A stretch of DNA of 25,376 nucleotides from Christensenella sp. UBA4247. Its GTDB lineage: Bacteria > Bacillota > Clostridia > Christensenellales > CAG-1252. The translations under genes and the position numbers were made by a program. Location: assembly GCA_002395405.1 (NCBI GenBank), contig DGWX01000003.1, forward strand, positions 1-25,376. Direction: 5' to 3'. Positions 1 through 8,172 of the stretch are shown in pieces. The notes beneath the pieces were generated by a model. The model made no database searches. It had not been told where the DNA came from and saw only the letters and a list, made by a program, of their open reading frames with translations. Numbering within the stretch: position 1 is the first letter of the stretch; each line of letters starts with the position of its first letter.

Positions 1-2320
1 CGCCGGCTTTGAGATCGAAGAGATTATCCGTCCGTCCGACGCTTACGTAAATATCAAAGCGGTCAAGATTCTTTCGATGGAAAAGCACCCGAATGCGGAT
101 AAGCTTTCGGTTTGTTCGGTTGACGCCGGAGACAGAACTTTGCAGATCGTTACCGCAGCTAAAAACGTTTCCGTCGGAGACGTGGTCGCGCTCGCATTGG
201 ACGGTGCCGTTCTTCCCGACGGTACGGAGATCAAGAAGGGAGCGCTTCGCGGCGTTGAAAGCGACGGTATGTTCTGCGGCGGAAGCGAGCTTAAACTGAC
301 GGCCGGAGATTATCCGCAAGCGGGAATCGACGGCGTGTTTATTTTCCCTGAAGAAACGAAGCCCGGGACGGATATAAACGATTTTATCGGTACGAATGAC
401 GTCGTTTTGGACGTCGCCGTAACGGCAAATCGTCCCGATTGTAACAGTATTATCGGTATTGCGCGCGAAATTGCGGCTGTTTTGAACGTTCCTTTGAAGG
501 ATACGTTCCGTTTGCCCGAGATTCAAGAGAAGGGTAAAATCGAGGACGATCTTTCCGTTTCCGTTCTCGATGACGAACTTTGTCCGAGATATCTTGCGAA
601 AATGATGGACGGAGTCAGAATTGCGCCTTCCGACGAAACGATCAAGCGTCGTTTGCGCCTCGTGGGTCTTCGCCCGATCAATAACGTCGTGGATATTACC
701 AACTACGTTCTTTTCGATATCGGACAGCCGATGCATGCTTTCGATTATTCTCTCGTAAAAGGGGGTAAGATCGTTGTAAGACGCGCTAACGACGGCGAAA
801 GTATCGTTACTCTCGACGGAGCGGAAAATAAACTAACGGATCAAAATCTCGTTATCGCAAACGAATCCGAGCCGATGGCGGTTGCCGGCGTTATGGGCGG
901 CGCGAACAGCGGAATCAACGATAAAACAAAAAAAGTCGTCTTCGAATTTGCAAGATTCAAGAGGGATAACATTCGAAAAACTTCGAGAACGCTCGGCCTT
1001 CGTTCCGATTCTTCCGCGCGTTTCGAGAAGGGCATCGATTTCGTCAGCCAAGATCTTGCTTTGATCCGTACGATACAACTCGTAACGAGACTGGGTGCCG
1101 GCGTTTTCGAAAGCGGCATTCTGGATTCATTAAAAAAGCAACCTGAAAATAAGATCCTCGAAGTAAAAAAAGAGAAGATAGACGAGATCTTGGGAATCGA
1201 CATTCCGGAAAAGACGATCGAAAAAATCCTGCAATCGCTTCAATTCGGCGTACGTTTCGAAAAAGGGATTTTTGAGGTGTCCGTTCCCGCTTATCGAGAA
1301 GATATCGTGGGCGCAAACGATATTGCCGAAGAGGTAATTCGCCTATACGGATACGATAATATCCTTTCTAAACCTCTTGACGGTAAAAAACTGATGCAGG
1401 GCGGAAGAACGAAGGCGGACGCAGACGTTCAGTCTGTTAAAGCTTTTCTTTCGGGAATGAACGGAATGCACGAAACTTTCTCGTATTCTTTTGTTTCTCC
1501 GAAATTCAAAGACGAGTTTATGCTTCCGGAGAATGATATAAGGCGCGTTACGGTGGATATTTTGAATCCGCTCAGCGAAGACGTATCCGTTATGAGAACG
1601 ATGCTGACTCCGAGCAATCTCCAAATCAATGTTTCGAACTTCTCCCGCGGCGTTAGAGCGGCAAGGTTTTACGAGATCGGGAAAACGTATTTCCCCAAAG
1701 CGATCCCGGTCGTGGATACGGCGATCGAAAAGGAGACTCTCGTTCTTTCCGTATTTGGAGAGAAAGAAGACTTTTATTCTTTGAAAAACGTTTTGGAACA
1801 GCTTACCTCCCGATTCAACGTTTCTCTTTCGTTTGAGCCATCGGACGAACCCTTCTTGCATCCGTATCGTCAGGCGTTTGTCATATTAAACGGAGAAAAA
1901 ATCGGATTTATCGGACAGATGCATCCGCGGATTACGAAAGCGAGAAAATTCGATATGCCGCTTTACGTTTCTGAAATCGATCTCTCGAAATTTATAGAAA
2001 GCGCGCTTGATTTTCTGCCTTACGTTCCCGTTAGCAAATATCCCGCGATCGAACGCGATTTGGCGTTCGTCGTTTCCGAAGAAATAACGGCGGGCGAGAT
2101 GCTTAAAACCATTTGCGCAAACGGCGGAGATTTCTTAAAGAACGTTTCCGTATTCGACGTTTATTCGGGAATCGGCGTTGCGCCGGGCAAGAAGAGCGTT
2201 GCGTTTAATTTACTGTTCCGTAAAGACGAAGGAACCCTCGGAAGTGAAGAAGTCAATCTCGACGTAGAAAAAATCGTTCAAGCTATGGCTTCTTCTTTTG
2301 AGGCGAAACTCAGAGATTAA
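1..2320 (+). CDS. pheT: Phenylalanine-tRNA ligase beta subunit, 5' end outside window
   Basis: This is the beta chain of the cytoplasmic alpha2beta2 phenylalanyl-tRNA synthetase, which charges tRNA-Phe and edits mischarged Tyr-tRNA. The reading frame is open to the first complete codon at base 2 (AGFEIEEI...), so the ATG at 77 is internal (Met of SMEKHPNADKLSVC) and about 20-25 N-terminal residues lie upstream. About 772 residues are visible. In order: the EMAP/OB-fold tRNA-binding domain (HPNADKLSVC, visible residues 28-37), the B3/B4 editing region (RPINNVVDITNYV; GQPMHAFDY), the B5 region, the catalytic-like core, and a C-terminal ferredoxin-fold anticodon-binding domain from about residue 673 (VSKYPAIERDLAF) to the end. 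pheS would be expected just upstream. The stop TAA (2318-2320) is one base from the next ATG, so the genes are probably co-transcribed. Identification is very secure; only the start is missing. Confidence 0.97.
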   Translation, partial: AGFEIEEIIRPSDAYVNIKAVKILSMEKHPNADKLSVCSVDAGDRTLQIVTAAKNVSVGDVVALALDGAVLPDGTEIKKGALRGVESDGMFCGGSELKLTAGDYPQAGIDGVFIFPEETKPGTDINDFIGTNDVVLDVAVTANRPDCNSIIGIAREIAAVLNVPLKDTFRLPEIQEKGKIEDDLSVSVLDDELCPRYLAKMMDGVRIAPSDETIKRRLRLVGLRPINNVVDITNYVLFDIGQPMHAFDYSLVKGGKIVVRRANDGESIVTLDGAENKLTDQNLVIANESEPMAVAGVMGGANSGINDKTKKVVFEFARFKRDNIRKTSRTLGLRSDSSARFEKGIDFVSQDLALIRTIQLVTRLGAGVFESGILDSLKKQPENKILEVKKEKIDEILGIDIPEKTIEKILQSLQFGVRFEKGIFEVSVPAYREDIVGANDIAEEVIRLYGYDNILSKPLDGKKLMQGGRTKADADVQSVKAFLSGMNGMHETFSYSFVSPKFKDEFMLPENDIRRVTVDILNPLSEDVSVMRTMLTPSNLQINVSNFSRGVRAARFYEIGKTYFPKAIPVVDTAIEKETLVLSVFGEKEDFYSLKNVLEQLTSRFNVSLSFEPSDEPFLHPYRQAFVILNGEKIGFIGQMHPRITKARKFDMPLYVSEIDLSKFIESALDFLPYVPVSKYPAIERDLAFVVSEEITAGEMLKTICANGGDFLKNVSVFDVYSGIGVAPGKKSVAFNLLFRKDEGTLGSEEVNLDVEKIVQAMASSFEAKLRD

Positions 2321-2321
2321 A

Positions 2322-4505
2322 ATGGAACTTCTTGCGCCCGCAGGTTCGATTGCGGCATTAAAAGCGGCCGTTCTTGCAGGTGCGGACGCCGTTTATTTGG
2401 GACTCGGCGAGCATAATGCCCGCTTAAAAAGTTCGGATTTTAACGCGGAAAATATACAGGAATGGATTGCTTACGCGCATTTGTTCGGCGTTAAGGTTCA
2501 CGTTACTTTAAATACGGCGATCAAAGGAAAGGAAATGGATCGAGCGTTGCGCCTTGCCGAAATATCGGTAAAAAGCGGGGCGGATGCATTGATCGTTTCC
2601 GATCTCGGTTTGTTTCGGCGATTGAAAAGGATAACGAACGTTCCTTTGCATCTCAGTACGCAAGCCGGCGTTCAAAATAAATACGATGCCGTTTTCGCAT
2701 CCTCTTTGGGAGCCGATCGCGTTATATTATCGAGAGAAACGGTTGATGCGGATATTCCGCAAATCAAAGCGATATCGAAAGAAGTGGAACGATTTGTCCA
2801 GGGCGCGGTTTGCGTTTCTTTTTCCGGCGCGTGTTTGCTTGGTGCGGTGGAATACGGATCAAGCGGGAATCGCGGCGTTTGCAATCAAGCTTGCAGACTG
2901 TTTTATACGGCGACGGATGAAAAGGGTCGCGTACTCAAAAAAGGTTACTTGCTATCTCCCTTTGATTTATCTCTCGGGAAAGACGCAACGAAACAAGAGG
3001 GACTCGGCGTTTCCTCGTTAAAGATCGAAGGGCGCTTAAAGAGACCCGCGTACGTTTACTATTCCACGAAATATTATCGCGCGGTTTTGGACGGAAATGA
3101 AGGAGATGCGGAAAATGCGCTTTTGGAGCTGAAAAAGAGTTTCAATCGCGGTTTCTTTCCCGGATATACCTTAAAAAAATCCGATTCCGTTATCAGCACC
3201 CGATTGCCGAGTCATGCCGGCGTTGCGGTCGGCATAATCGAAAAAATCGTTGAAAAACACGGTTTTAAGATCGCTTTTTTACGTTCTTCCCATTCGTTTC
3301 GAAAAGGTGACGGAGCGAAGATCGTCAGAAACGGTGAGGAAGTCGGAGGAAGCGAGGTTACTTCCGTCGTTTACGATGGCGAATTCTGCGGGATCCCCGT
3401 CAGTTCCGCCGTTCAAAAGGGTGATGAAGTCTGCTTAACGACGGATTCCGAAAAAATCGAAGAGATTGAAAAAGGCGAAAGAAAACTTCCTTTACGAGTA
3501 ACCGTTCGCGGTGAAGTCGGGAAACCGCTTTCCCTCATAGGCGAATCCGGCGGGCTTTCGGTTACGGTCAAAAGCGAGCGCATGCTTGATAAAAGCAACG
3601 CGACGTCAAACGAGGCGTTGCTTTCCAAACTAACCAAATTCGGTTCGACGCATTTTTATCTCTCGTCGTTAAAGGATGAAACAAAAAGCCCTGTTTTTTT
3701 ACAGCTTAGCGAGGTGAACGAATTAAGGCGCAAATTGGTCGCGTCGTTGAGAGAAGCGATCATAAAAGCGAGGAGTCCTTCTTTTTATTTTCGAAACGAG
3801 ATTGCTTCTTCCGCTCCCGTTTTGAAGAAAAAGGGGATTCTTGCGGAAGTGGAAAGCGAAAGGCAGATCGAATATGCAAAAAACGCATCTGCTTACGTTT
3901 TCGATCCCGTTTCTTATGATAGTAATGCGATCCGCAATATGCTAATTGCTGCGCAGGGTAAAAAATGCTATTTGCGGTTGCCGAAGATCGCGAGAAATTC
4001 AGACCTCGTTTTTTTTGAAAATGTATTAAAAGAATTTCCGACGATGAACGTATACGCGGATAATTTATATTCGGTTACGATCGCGCGTTCGCTAAATAGA
4101 AGTTATATCGTTGGATTTGGGCAGAACGTGTTCAACGAAGATACCGCTTCGGTTTTTTCGGACGCGGATTATGTTGGGGCAGCGATTGAAGAGGGCGGAT
4201 ATGGAAATTTAAGGTTTTGCGGGGGTAAAATTCCGCTTATGCACTTTGCGCATTGCCCTGTAAGCGTTTGCTTGGATACGAGTTGCGATACTTGTAAAAA
4301 GAATGTGGATCGATTGTATTACTCGAACGGTGAAAAGAAATACTTGATACGAAGAACGGAAAGAAATAATTGTCAGTTTTCGATGTTTCAAGATCGATTA
4401 ACGATTTTGCGACCGATCGAAAATGCGGCGTCGTTTTATAGCTTCGTTGGATTAAATGAGGATGAGATACGCCGTTTATCGGAGGAAATGTGGAAAAAAG
4501 CATAA
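2322..4505 (+). CDS. Long-form U32 family protein (annotated as peptidase/collagenase; likely RlhA-like RNA hydroxylation factor)
   Basis: A 727-residue U32 protein. It opens with the family signature MELLAPAGS and GADAVYLGLG (residues 1-30), then carries the cysteine-rich core at about residues 161-192 (GAVCVSFSGACL, SGNRGVCNQACR), with SSLKIEGRLKRP further on. A later cluster, HCPVSVCLDTSCDTC, sits near the C terminus. Known: characterised U32 members such as RlhA, TrhP and UbiU/UbiV act in RNA or quinone hydroxylation and bind an iron-sulfur cluster through conserved cysteines, so the old peptidase name is doubtful. The length fits the RlhA-like long form with a C-terminal collagenase-like extension. 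ATG 2322 is chosen because it begins the canonical MELLAPAG; an in-frame TTG at 2298 lies inside pheT and would add eight unconserved residues. The 3' end overlaps mutS2 by 16 bases. Family assignment is secure, substrate is not. Confidence 0.9.
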   Translation: MELLAPAGSIAALKAAVLAGADAVYLGLGEHNARLKSSDFNAENIQEWIAYAHLFGVKVHVTLNTAIKGKEMDRALRLAEISVKSGADALIVSDLGLFRRLKRITNVPLHLSTQAGVQNKYDAVFASSLGADRVILSRETVDADIPQIKAISKEVERFVQGAVCVSFSGACLLGAVEYGSSGNRGVCNQACRLFYTATDEKGRVLKKGYLLSPFDLSLGKDATKQEGLGVSSLKIEGRLKRPAYVYYSTKYYRAVLDGNEGDAENALLELKKSFNRGFFPGYTLKKSDSVISTRLPSHAGVAVGIIEKIVEKHGFKIAFLRSSHSFRKGDGAKIVRNGEEVGGSEVTSVVYDGEFCGIPVSSAVQKGDEVCLTTDSEKIEEIEKGERKLPLRVTVRGEVGKPLSLIGESGGLSVTVKSERMLDKSNATSNEALLSKLTKFGSTHFYLSSLKDETKSPVFLQLSEVNELRRKLVASLREAIIKARSPSFYFRNEIASSAPVLKKKGILAEVESERQIEYAKNASAYVFDPVSYDSNAIRNMLIAAQGKKCYLRLPKIARNSDLVFFENVLKEFPTMNVYADNLYSVTIARSLNRSYIVGFGQNVFNEDTASVFSDADYVGAAIEEGGYGNLRFCGGKIPLMHFAHCPVSVCLDTSCDTCKKNVDRLYYSNGEKKYLIRRTERNNCQFSMFQDRLTILRPIENAASFYSFVGLNEDEIRRLSEEMWKKA
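4481..4486 (+). promoter_or_regulatory. Shine-Dalgarno site selecting the GTG start of mutS2
   Basis: GGAGGA lies inside the last codons of the U32 gene, three bases before GTG 4490. An ATG at 4488-4490 is in the U32 frame and cannot start mutS2, so this site supports initiation at the GTG and translational coupling of the two genes. Confidence 0.7.
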
Positions 4506-6541
4506 AATCGCTTGAACTTGATAAGATTTTAGCGCAAGTTGCCGCTTGTGCCGGAAGTGAAAAAGGTAAAGCCGAGATCCTTTCGTCTTTTCCTTCTTCC
4601 GAAATTTCCGCCGTTCAAGCTCTTCAAAACGAAACGGCGGAAGCGTACTATGCGATGAATTCCTGTAACTGTTTTCCGTCTTTCGAGGTGGATGACGTTA
4701 CCGATTGTATCGTTCGAGCCAAGAAACTTTCGATGCTGACGATGGGCGAGCTTTTGAAAATCTCGCGCCTACTCCGTTTTGCGAAAAACGTTCGCGCTTC
4801 GATTCTGAAACTCGATCCGAAAAAAGCACCCGTTATAACGAGTGCCGCCAATAAGATCTTTTTGCAAAATCATTTGTCCGAAGATATCGATCGAAGTATT
4901 TTTTCGGAAACGGAAATGAACGACTGCGCGAGCGATAAACTTGCTTCGATACGCCGCGAAATCAAGCGAAACGGTGAAAGATTGCGCGCAAAACTAAATA
5001 GCTACGTTTCTACTCCCGACTATCAAAAAGCGATCCAAGATAACGTCGTTACGATGCGCGGCGATCGTTACGTTATCCCCGTTAAGCGTGAGTTCAAAGG
5101 GCAAATTCCCGGTCTCGTTCACGACCGTTCTGCATCCGGCGCCACGCTTTACGTTGAGCCAATGGCGATCGTTGAGATGAATAACGAGTTAAAGATGCTT
5201 CTGGCGGATGAAAAGAACGAGATCGACCGCATTTTGCATGAGTTTACGGCGAGGATCTCCGTTATTGCGGACGAACTTGTTTCCGATTATGAAATCATAA
5301 CTTCACTCGACGTTATTTTCGCTCGCGCGCTTTACGCGATCAACACGCATTCAAGCGCGCCGATTTTGAACGATAGAGGGTTTGTTTCGATCAAAAAGGG
5401 CAGGCATCCCTTGATCCCGAAAGAGAAAGTCGTTCCCGTTTCCGTGCGAGTTGGGAAAGAATTTAACGTTCTTTTGATCACCGGTCCGAATACCGGCGGA
5501 AAGACCGTTTCATTGAAACTGGTCGGGTTGTTCGTTTTAATGACGGAATGCGGGCTATGGCTCCCGGCGGAAGAAGAGAGCGAGATCAGCGTTTTCAGAA
5601 ACGTTTTTTGTGACGTCGGAGACGAACAAAGTATCGAACAGAGTTTGAGCACTTTTTCTTCCCACGTTAAAAATTTAGTTGAAATCATGGATTCGTATGA
5701 TCGCGATTCTTTGATTTTATTGGACGAACTTGGCGCAGGTACGGATCCGGACGAAGGCGCGGCGCTTGCCGTTTGCATTACGGAGAAGATCCGAGAAAGC
5801 GGCGCAAAGGCGATCATTACGACGCATTATGGAAAATTGAAAGAGTATTCGTATGCGACGGAAGGAGTGGAAAATGCGTCTATGGACTTTAATCCCGAAA
5901 CGTATGAACCGACCTTCCATTTGATTATCGGAGTCCCCGGAACTTCGAACGCTTTGGAAATTGCGGAAAGGCTTGGTCTCGATCGCGAGATCATTGAGAA
6001 GGCAAGGGCGTCTCTCGGAAGTGAAAGAGTCAATTTCGATTCCGTTTTGCAATCGGCGGAACAAGCAAGACGTGCTGCCGAAAAAGAAAAGGACCTCGAA
6101 AAAAAGATAACGCAAGAGCTTGCGGAAGAAAAAGCCGCGCTCAAAGAGGAAAGAAACAGGTTGTTCGTGCAGCGGGAAAAACTTGCTTCGCAGGCAAAAG
6201 CGGAGGTAAAACGCAAAGTTGCGGACGCACTGGAAGAAGTAAACGAGATCCTTGCCGAATTGAAAAAATTATTGGACGAACCCGAGCAGAGGAGCTATTT
6301 TGAAGCGGCAAAACTCAGAAAACGCATCGAAGAGATCGCCGATCGGGATGATGAAGAAGACGAAGATGTGATTCCCGATCTGGTGGGCGGAGTAGCTTCG
6401 GTCGGTGATGAGGTTTATATTAAAAAAATCGGTAAGATCGCGCTTGTTACAGACGTAAAGCGAAACGGTGATTACGTGGTTAAAATCGGGAATTTTACGA
6501 CAACGGTAAAACAAAGCGGAGCGCAAAAGGTAAAAAAATGA
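4490..6541 (+). CDS. mutS2: MutS2 family ATPase lacking the C-terminal Smr domain
   Basis: A 683-residue MutS paralogue without the mismatch-recognition domain of MutS1. It starts with the MutS2-type N terminus (SLELDKILAQVA), has a clamp/lever region (about 100-300), the ABC ATPase with Walker A GPNTGGKT (332-339) and Walker B LILLDELGAGTDPDEG (about 407-420), the His-switch TTHYGKLKEYS, a long charged coiled coil (about 510-620), an acidic stretch (DRDDEEDED) and a KOW-like module (VGDEVYIKKIGK ... VVKIGNFTTTVK). Known family members such as the roughly 785-residue B. subtilis protein continue with an Smr domain (LDLRG and HGKGTG motifs); here the protein stops right after the KOW-like part. 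MutS2 has been linked to ribosome-collision rescue and to suppression of recombination. The start is GTG with a strong Shine-Dalgarno site. The stop overlaps the next ATG (ATGA at 6538), and that next gene carries no Smr motifs in its frame. Confidence 0.93.
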   Translation: MEKSIKSLELDKILAQVAACAGSEKGKAEILSSFPSSEISAVQALQNETAEAYYAMNSCNCFPSFEVDDVTDCIVRAKKLSMLTMGELLKISRLLRFAKNVRASILKLDPKKAPVITSAANKIFLQNHLSEDIDRSIFSETEMNDCASDKLASIRREIKRNGERLRAKLNSYVSTPDYQKAIQDNVVTMRGDRYVIPVKREFKGQIPGLVHDRSASGATLYVEPMAIVEMNNELKMLLADEKNEIDRILHEFTARISVIADELVSDYEIITSLDVIFARALYAINTHSSAPILNDRGFVSIKKGRHPLIPKEKVVPVSVRVGKEFNVLLITGPNTGGKTVSLKLVGLFVLMTECGLWLPAEEESEISVFRNVFCDVGDEQSIEQSLSTFSSHVKNLVEIMDSYDRDSLILLDELGAGTDPDEGAALAVCITEKIRESGAKAIITTHYGKLKEYSYATEGVENASMDFNPETYEPTFHLIIGVPGTSNALEIAERLGLDREIIEKARASLGSERVNFDSVLQSAEQARRAAEKEKDLEKKITQELAEEKAALKEERNRLFVQREKLASQAKAEVKRKVADALEEVNEILAELKKLLDEPEQRSYFEAAKLRKRIEEIADRDDEEDEDVIPDLVGGVASVGDEVYIKKIGKIALVTDVKRNGDYVVKIGNFTTTVKQSGAQKVKK

Positions 6542-7053
6542 GGTCGTACGTTTATAAAGTAATCAATATAGACGCATCTATGATCGCGTTGAGACGGTCT
6601 CTTCTTTACGTCGCGATTTTATTATCCGTTTGCGCAACGGCGCTTGCCGTTTTATTTATACTGTTTGAACTGTATTTTCGGCTTTTTATTTCGGCGGCCG
6701 TTTATTTAATTGCGTTCTTTTTGCAGTTTATGGCAGGGAAGATTCGAACCGTTTATACTTATTCATTCAATGATTCCTTATTGAAGATCGAAAAAGGAAA
6801 TGGAAAATCCTTGGAAATTCCCTATGAGAAGATTGATTTTATAAAAAATGCGGATAATTCCGAATTTTTCAAAAAAGATATTATCAATCTGACCTTTATT
6901 AAGAATAAAATTATTATAAAATCGGAATTAAATGAGAATTCTTTTTCGGCAAAACAATACATTTTACAATGTGAAAACGATCGCTATATCGTAACTTTGG
7001 ACGAATATGCGATCGCGATTCTAACGGAGGAAAAAGATGATATATTACTTTGA
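6538..7053 (+). CDS. Hypothetical two-helix membrane protein with a possible PH-like cytosolic domain
   Basis: A 171-residue protein I cannot assign by name. It has a short basic N terminus, two predicted membrane helices (about residues 20-44 and 47-67, a tight hairpin) and a soluble part from about 70 onward that alternates short hydrophobic strands with charged turns (TYSFNDSLLKIEKG, IPYEKIDFI, NLTFIKNKIIIKS, RYIVTLDEYAI). That pattern resembles the bacterial PH-like domains that follow two helices in many small Bacillota membrane proteins; this is inference from pattern only. It is locked into the operon: its ATG overlaps the mutS2 stop (ATGA) and its last 17 bases overlap the start of nifS. 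It is more AT- and Lys/Asn-rich than its neighbours. It occupies the position where the Smr domain of MutS2 would normally be encoded, but shows no Smr motif. Confidence 0.8.
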   Translation: MRSYVYKVINIDASMIALRRSLLYVAILLSVCATALAVLFILFELYFRLFISAAVYLIAFFLQFMAGKIRTVYTYSFNDSLLKIEKGNGKSLEIPYEKIDFIKNADNSEFFKKDIINLTFIKNKIIIKSELNENSFSAKQYILQCENDRYIVTLDEYAIAILTEEKDDILL

Positions 7054-8170
7054 TAACGCGGCAACGACTCGCGTAGATGAAGAAACGAGCAAGACTGTTC
7101 AAGAGTACAATGAACGTTTTTTTTATAATCCGTCCGCAAATTATAAGAAGGCAGTTGAGATCCATAATCTTATTTCGGACGCTCGAAAAAACGTTTTGTC
7201 GCAATTGCAAGGATTTAACGGGAAATTGATTTTTCTATCTTCCGGAACCGAGGGGGATAATCAGGCGATTTTTTGCTCCAAAAAACGGAAAAATGGCAAT
7301 ATCGTTATTTCCGGTGCCGAGCATCCTGCCGTACATAATGCTGCGATGCAGCTCAAAAATACCGGTTATGACGTTCGAATTGCGCCGGTTGACGGAGAGG
7401 GGCGCGTGATCGAATCGGAGTTTTTGTCTTTATTGGATTCGAATACCTCTTTGGTTTCCGTTATGCACGTCAACAACGAGACGGGCGCCGTAAACGATAT
7501 AAAAACTTTGGTAAAAAAAGCAAAATCGGTAAATCCGAATATTCTCTTTCATTCCGACGGCGTTCAGGCGGTTGGGAAGGTTCCGGTTCGTTTGGTCGAT
7601 TTGGACGTTGATTTATATACGATCAGCGGTCATAAGATCGGAACGCCGAAAGGGATCGCCGCGCTTTATGTCAAAACCGGTATTTCGATCGCGCCGCTTA
7701 TCTTCGGAGGCGGGCAAGAGTTCGGAATGCGTTCGGCAACGGAGAACGTCAGCGGGATAATCGCTTTTTCGAATTGCGTTTCACGCGCTGTTCAAGAAAG
7801 AGAAATAAACGCGCAAAAATACCTAAATTTCCGATCGATTTTGCAAGCCGAACTATCGGAGATCGAGGAAATTCGCTGGATCTCGGGACAAGACGCTTCT
7901 CCTCATATACTGACGTTTGCTTTTAAAACCGTTCGCGGAGAGGTATTGCAACATGCGCTGGAGGAATTCGATCTCTTGGTCGGAACCGGCTCCGCTTGCT
8001 CGGCAAGAAGGGCGCACGATCGTATCCCGCAAGCGCTTGGCTTAAAAGAATATTCGGACGGTGTCATTCGCGTAAGTTTCGGAAGAGAAAATACGGAAGA
8101 CGAGGTCAAATTTCTTGCGAAAAAAATCAAAGAAAGTTACTATATATTAAGAAAATACGTAGGAAGATAA
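7037..8170 (+). CDS. nifS: Cysteine desulfurase (NifS/IscS-like)
   Basis: A 377-residue PLP enzyme that removes sulfur from cysteine as a persulfide and passes it to an acceptor. Visible features: N terminus IYYFDNAATTRVD, the substrate and PLP pocket (LSSGTEGDNQAI; SGAEHPAVHNA; VMHVNNETGAV), the PLP-binding Lys200 in ISGHKIGTPKG, and the persulfide Cys321 in GTGSACSARRA, the short loop form typical of the NifS/IscS class. The start ATG 7037 has GGAGG at 7026-7030, six bases upstream, and the Shine-Dalgarno lies inside the preceding gene. Only two bases separate its stop from thiI. That pairing, known in Bacillota as NifS-ThiI, implies a dedicated sulfur donor for tRNA 4-thiouridine rather than, or besides, a general iron-sulfur assembly enzyme. 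Confidence 0.94.
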   Translation: MIYYFDNAATTRVDEETSKTVQEYNERFFYNPSANYKKAVEIHNLISDARKNVLSQLQGFNGKLIFLSSGTEGDNQAIFCSKKRKNGNIVISGAEHPAVHNAAMQLKNTGYDVRIAPVDGEGRVIESEFLSLLDSNTSLVSVMHVNNETGAVNDIKTLVKKAKSVNPNILFHSDGVQAVGKVPVRLVDLDVDLYTISGHKIGTPKGIAALYVKTGISIAPLIFGGGQEFGMRSATENVSGIIAFSNCVSRAVQEREINAQKYLNFRSILQAELSEIEEIRWISGQDASPHILTFAFKTVRGEVLQHALEEFDLLVGTGSACSARRAHDRIPQALGLKEYSDGVIRVSFGRENTEDEVKFLAKKIKESYYILRKYVGR

Positions 8171-8172
8171 CG

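Noticed and set aside
1343..1861. Long antisense reading frame within pheT (172 residues)
   Set aside because: It shows no recognisable motif, lacks a ribosome site and is explained by the codon pattern of the strongly conserved pheT on the other strand.
2322..4505. Secreted collagenase/peptidase reading of the U32 gene
   Set aside because: There is no signal peptide, and the conserved cysteine cluster fits the iron-sulfur RNA-hydroxylation members better than a protease.
7996..8172. Longer thiI start reaching into nifS
   Set aside because: The upstream residues are an out-of-frame translation of the nifS end; the conserved ThiI N terminus begins at ATG 8173.
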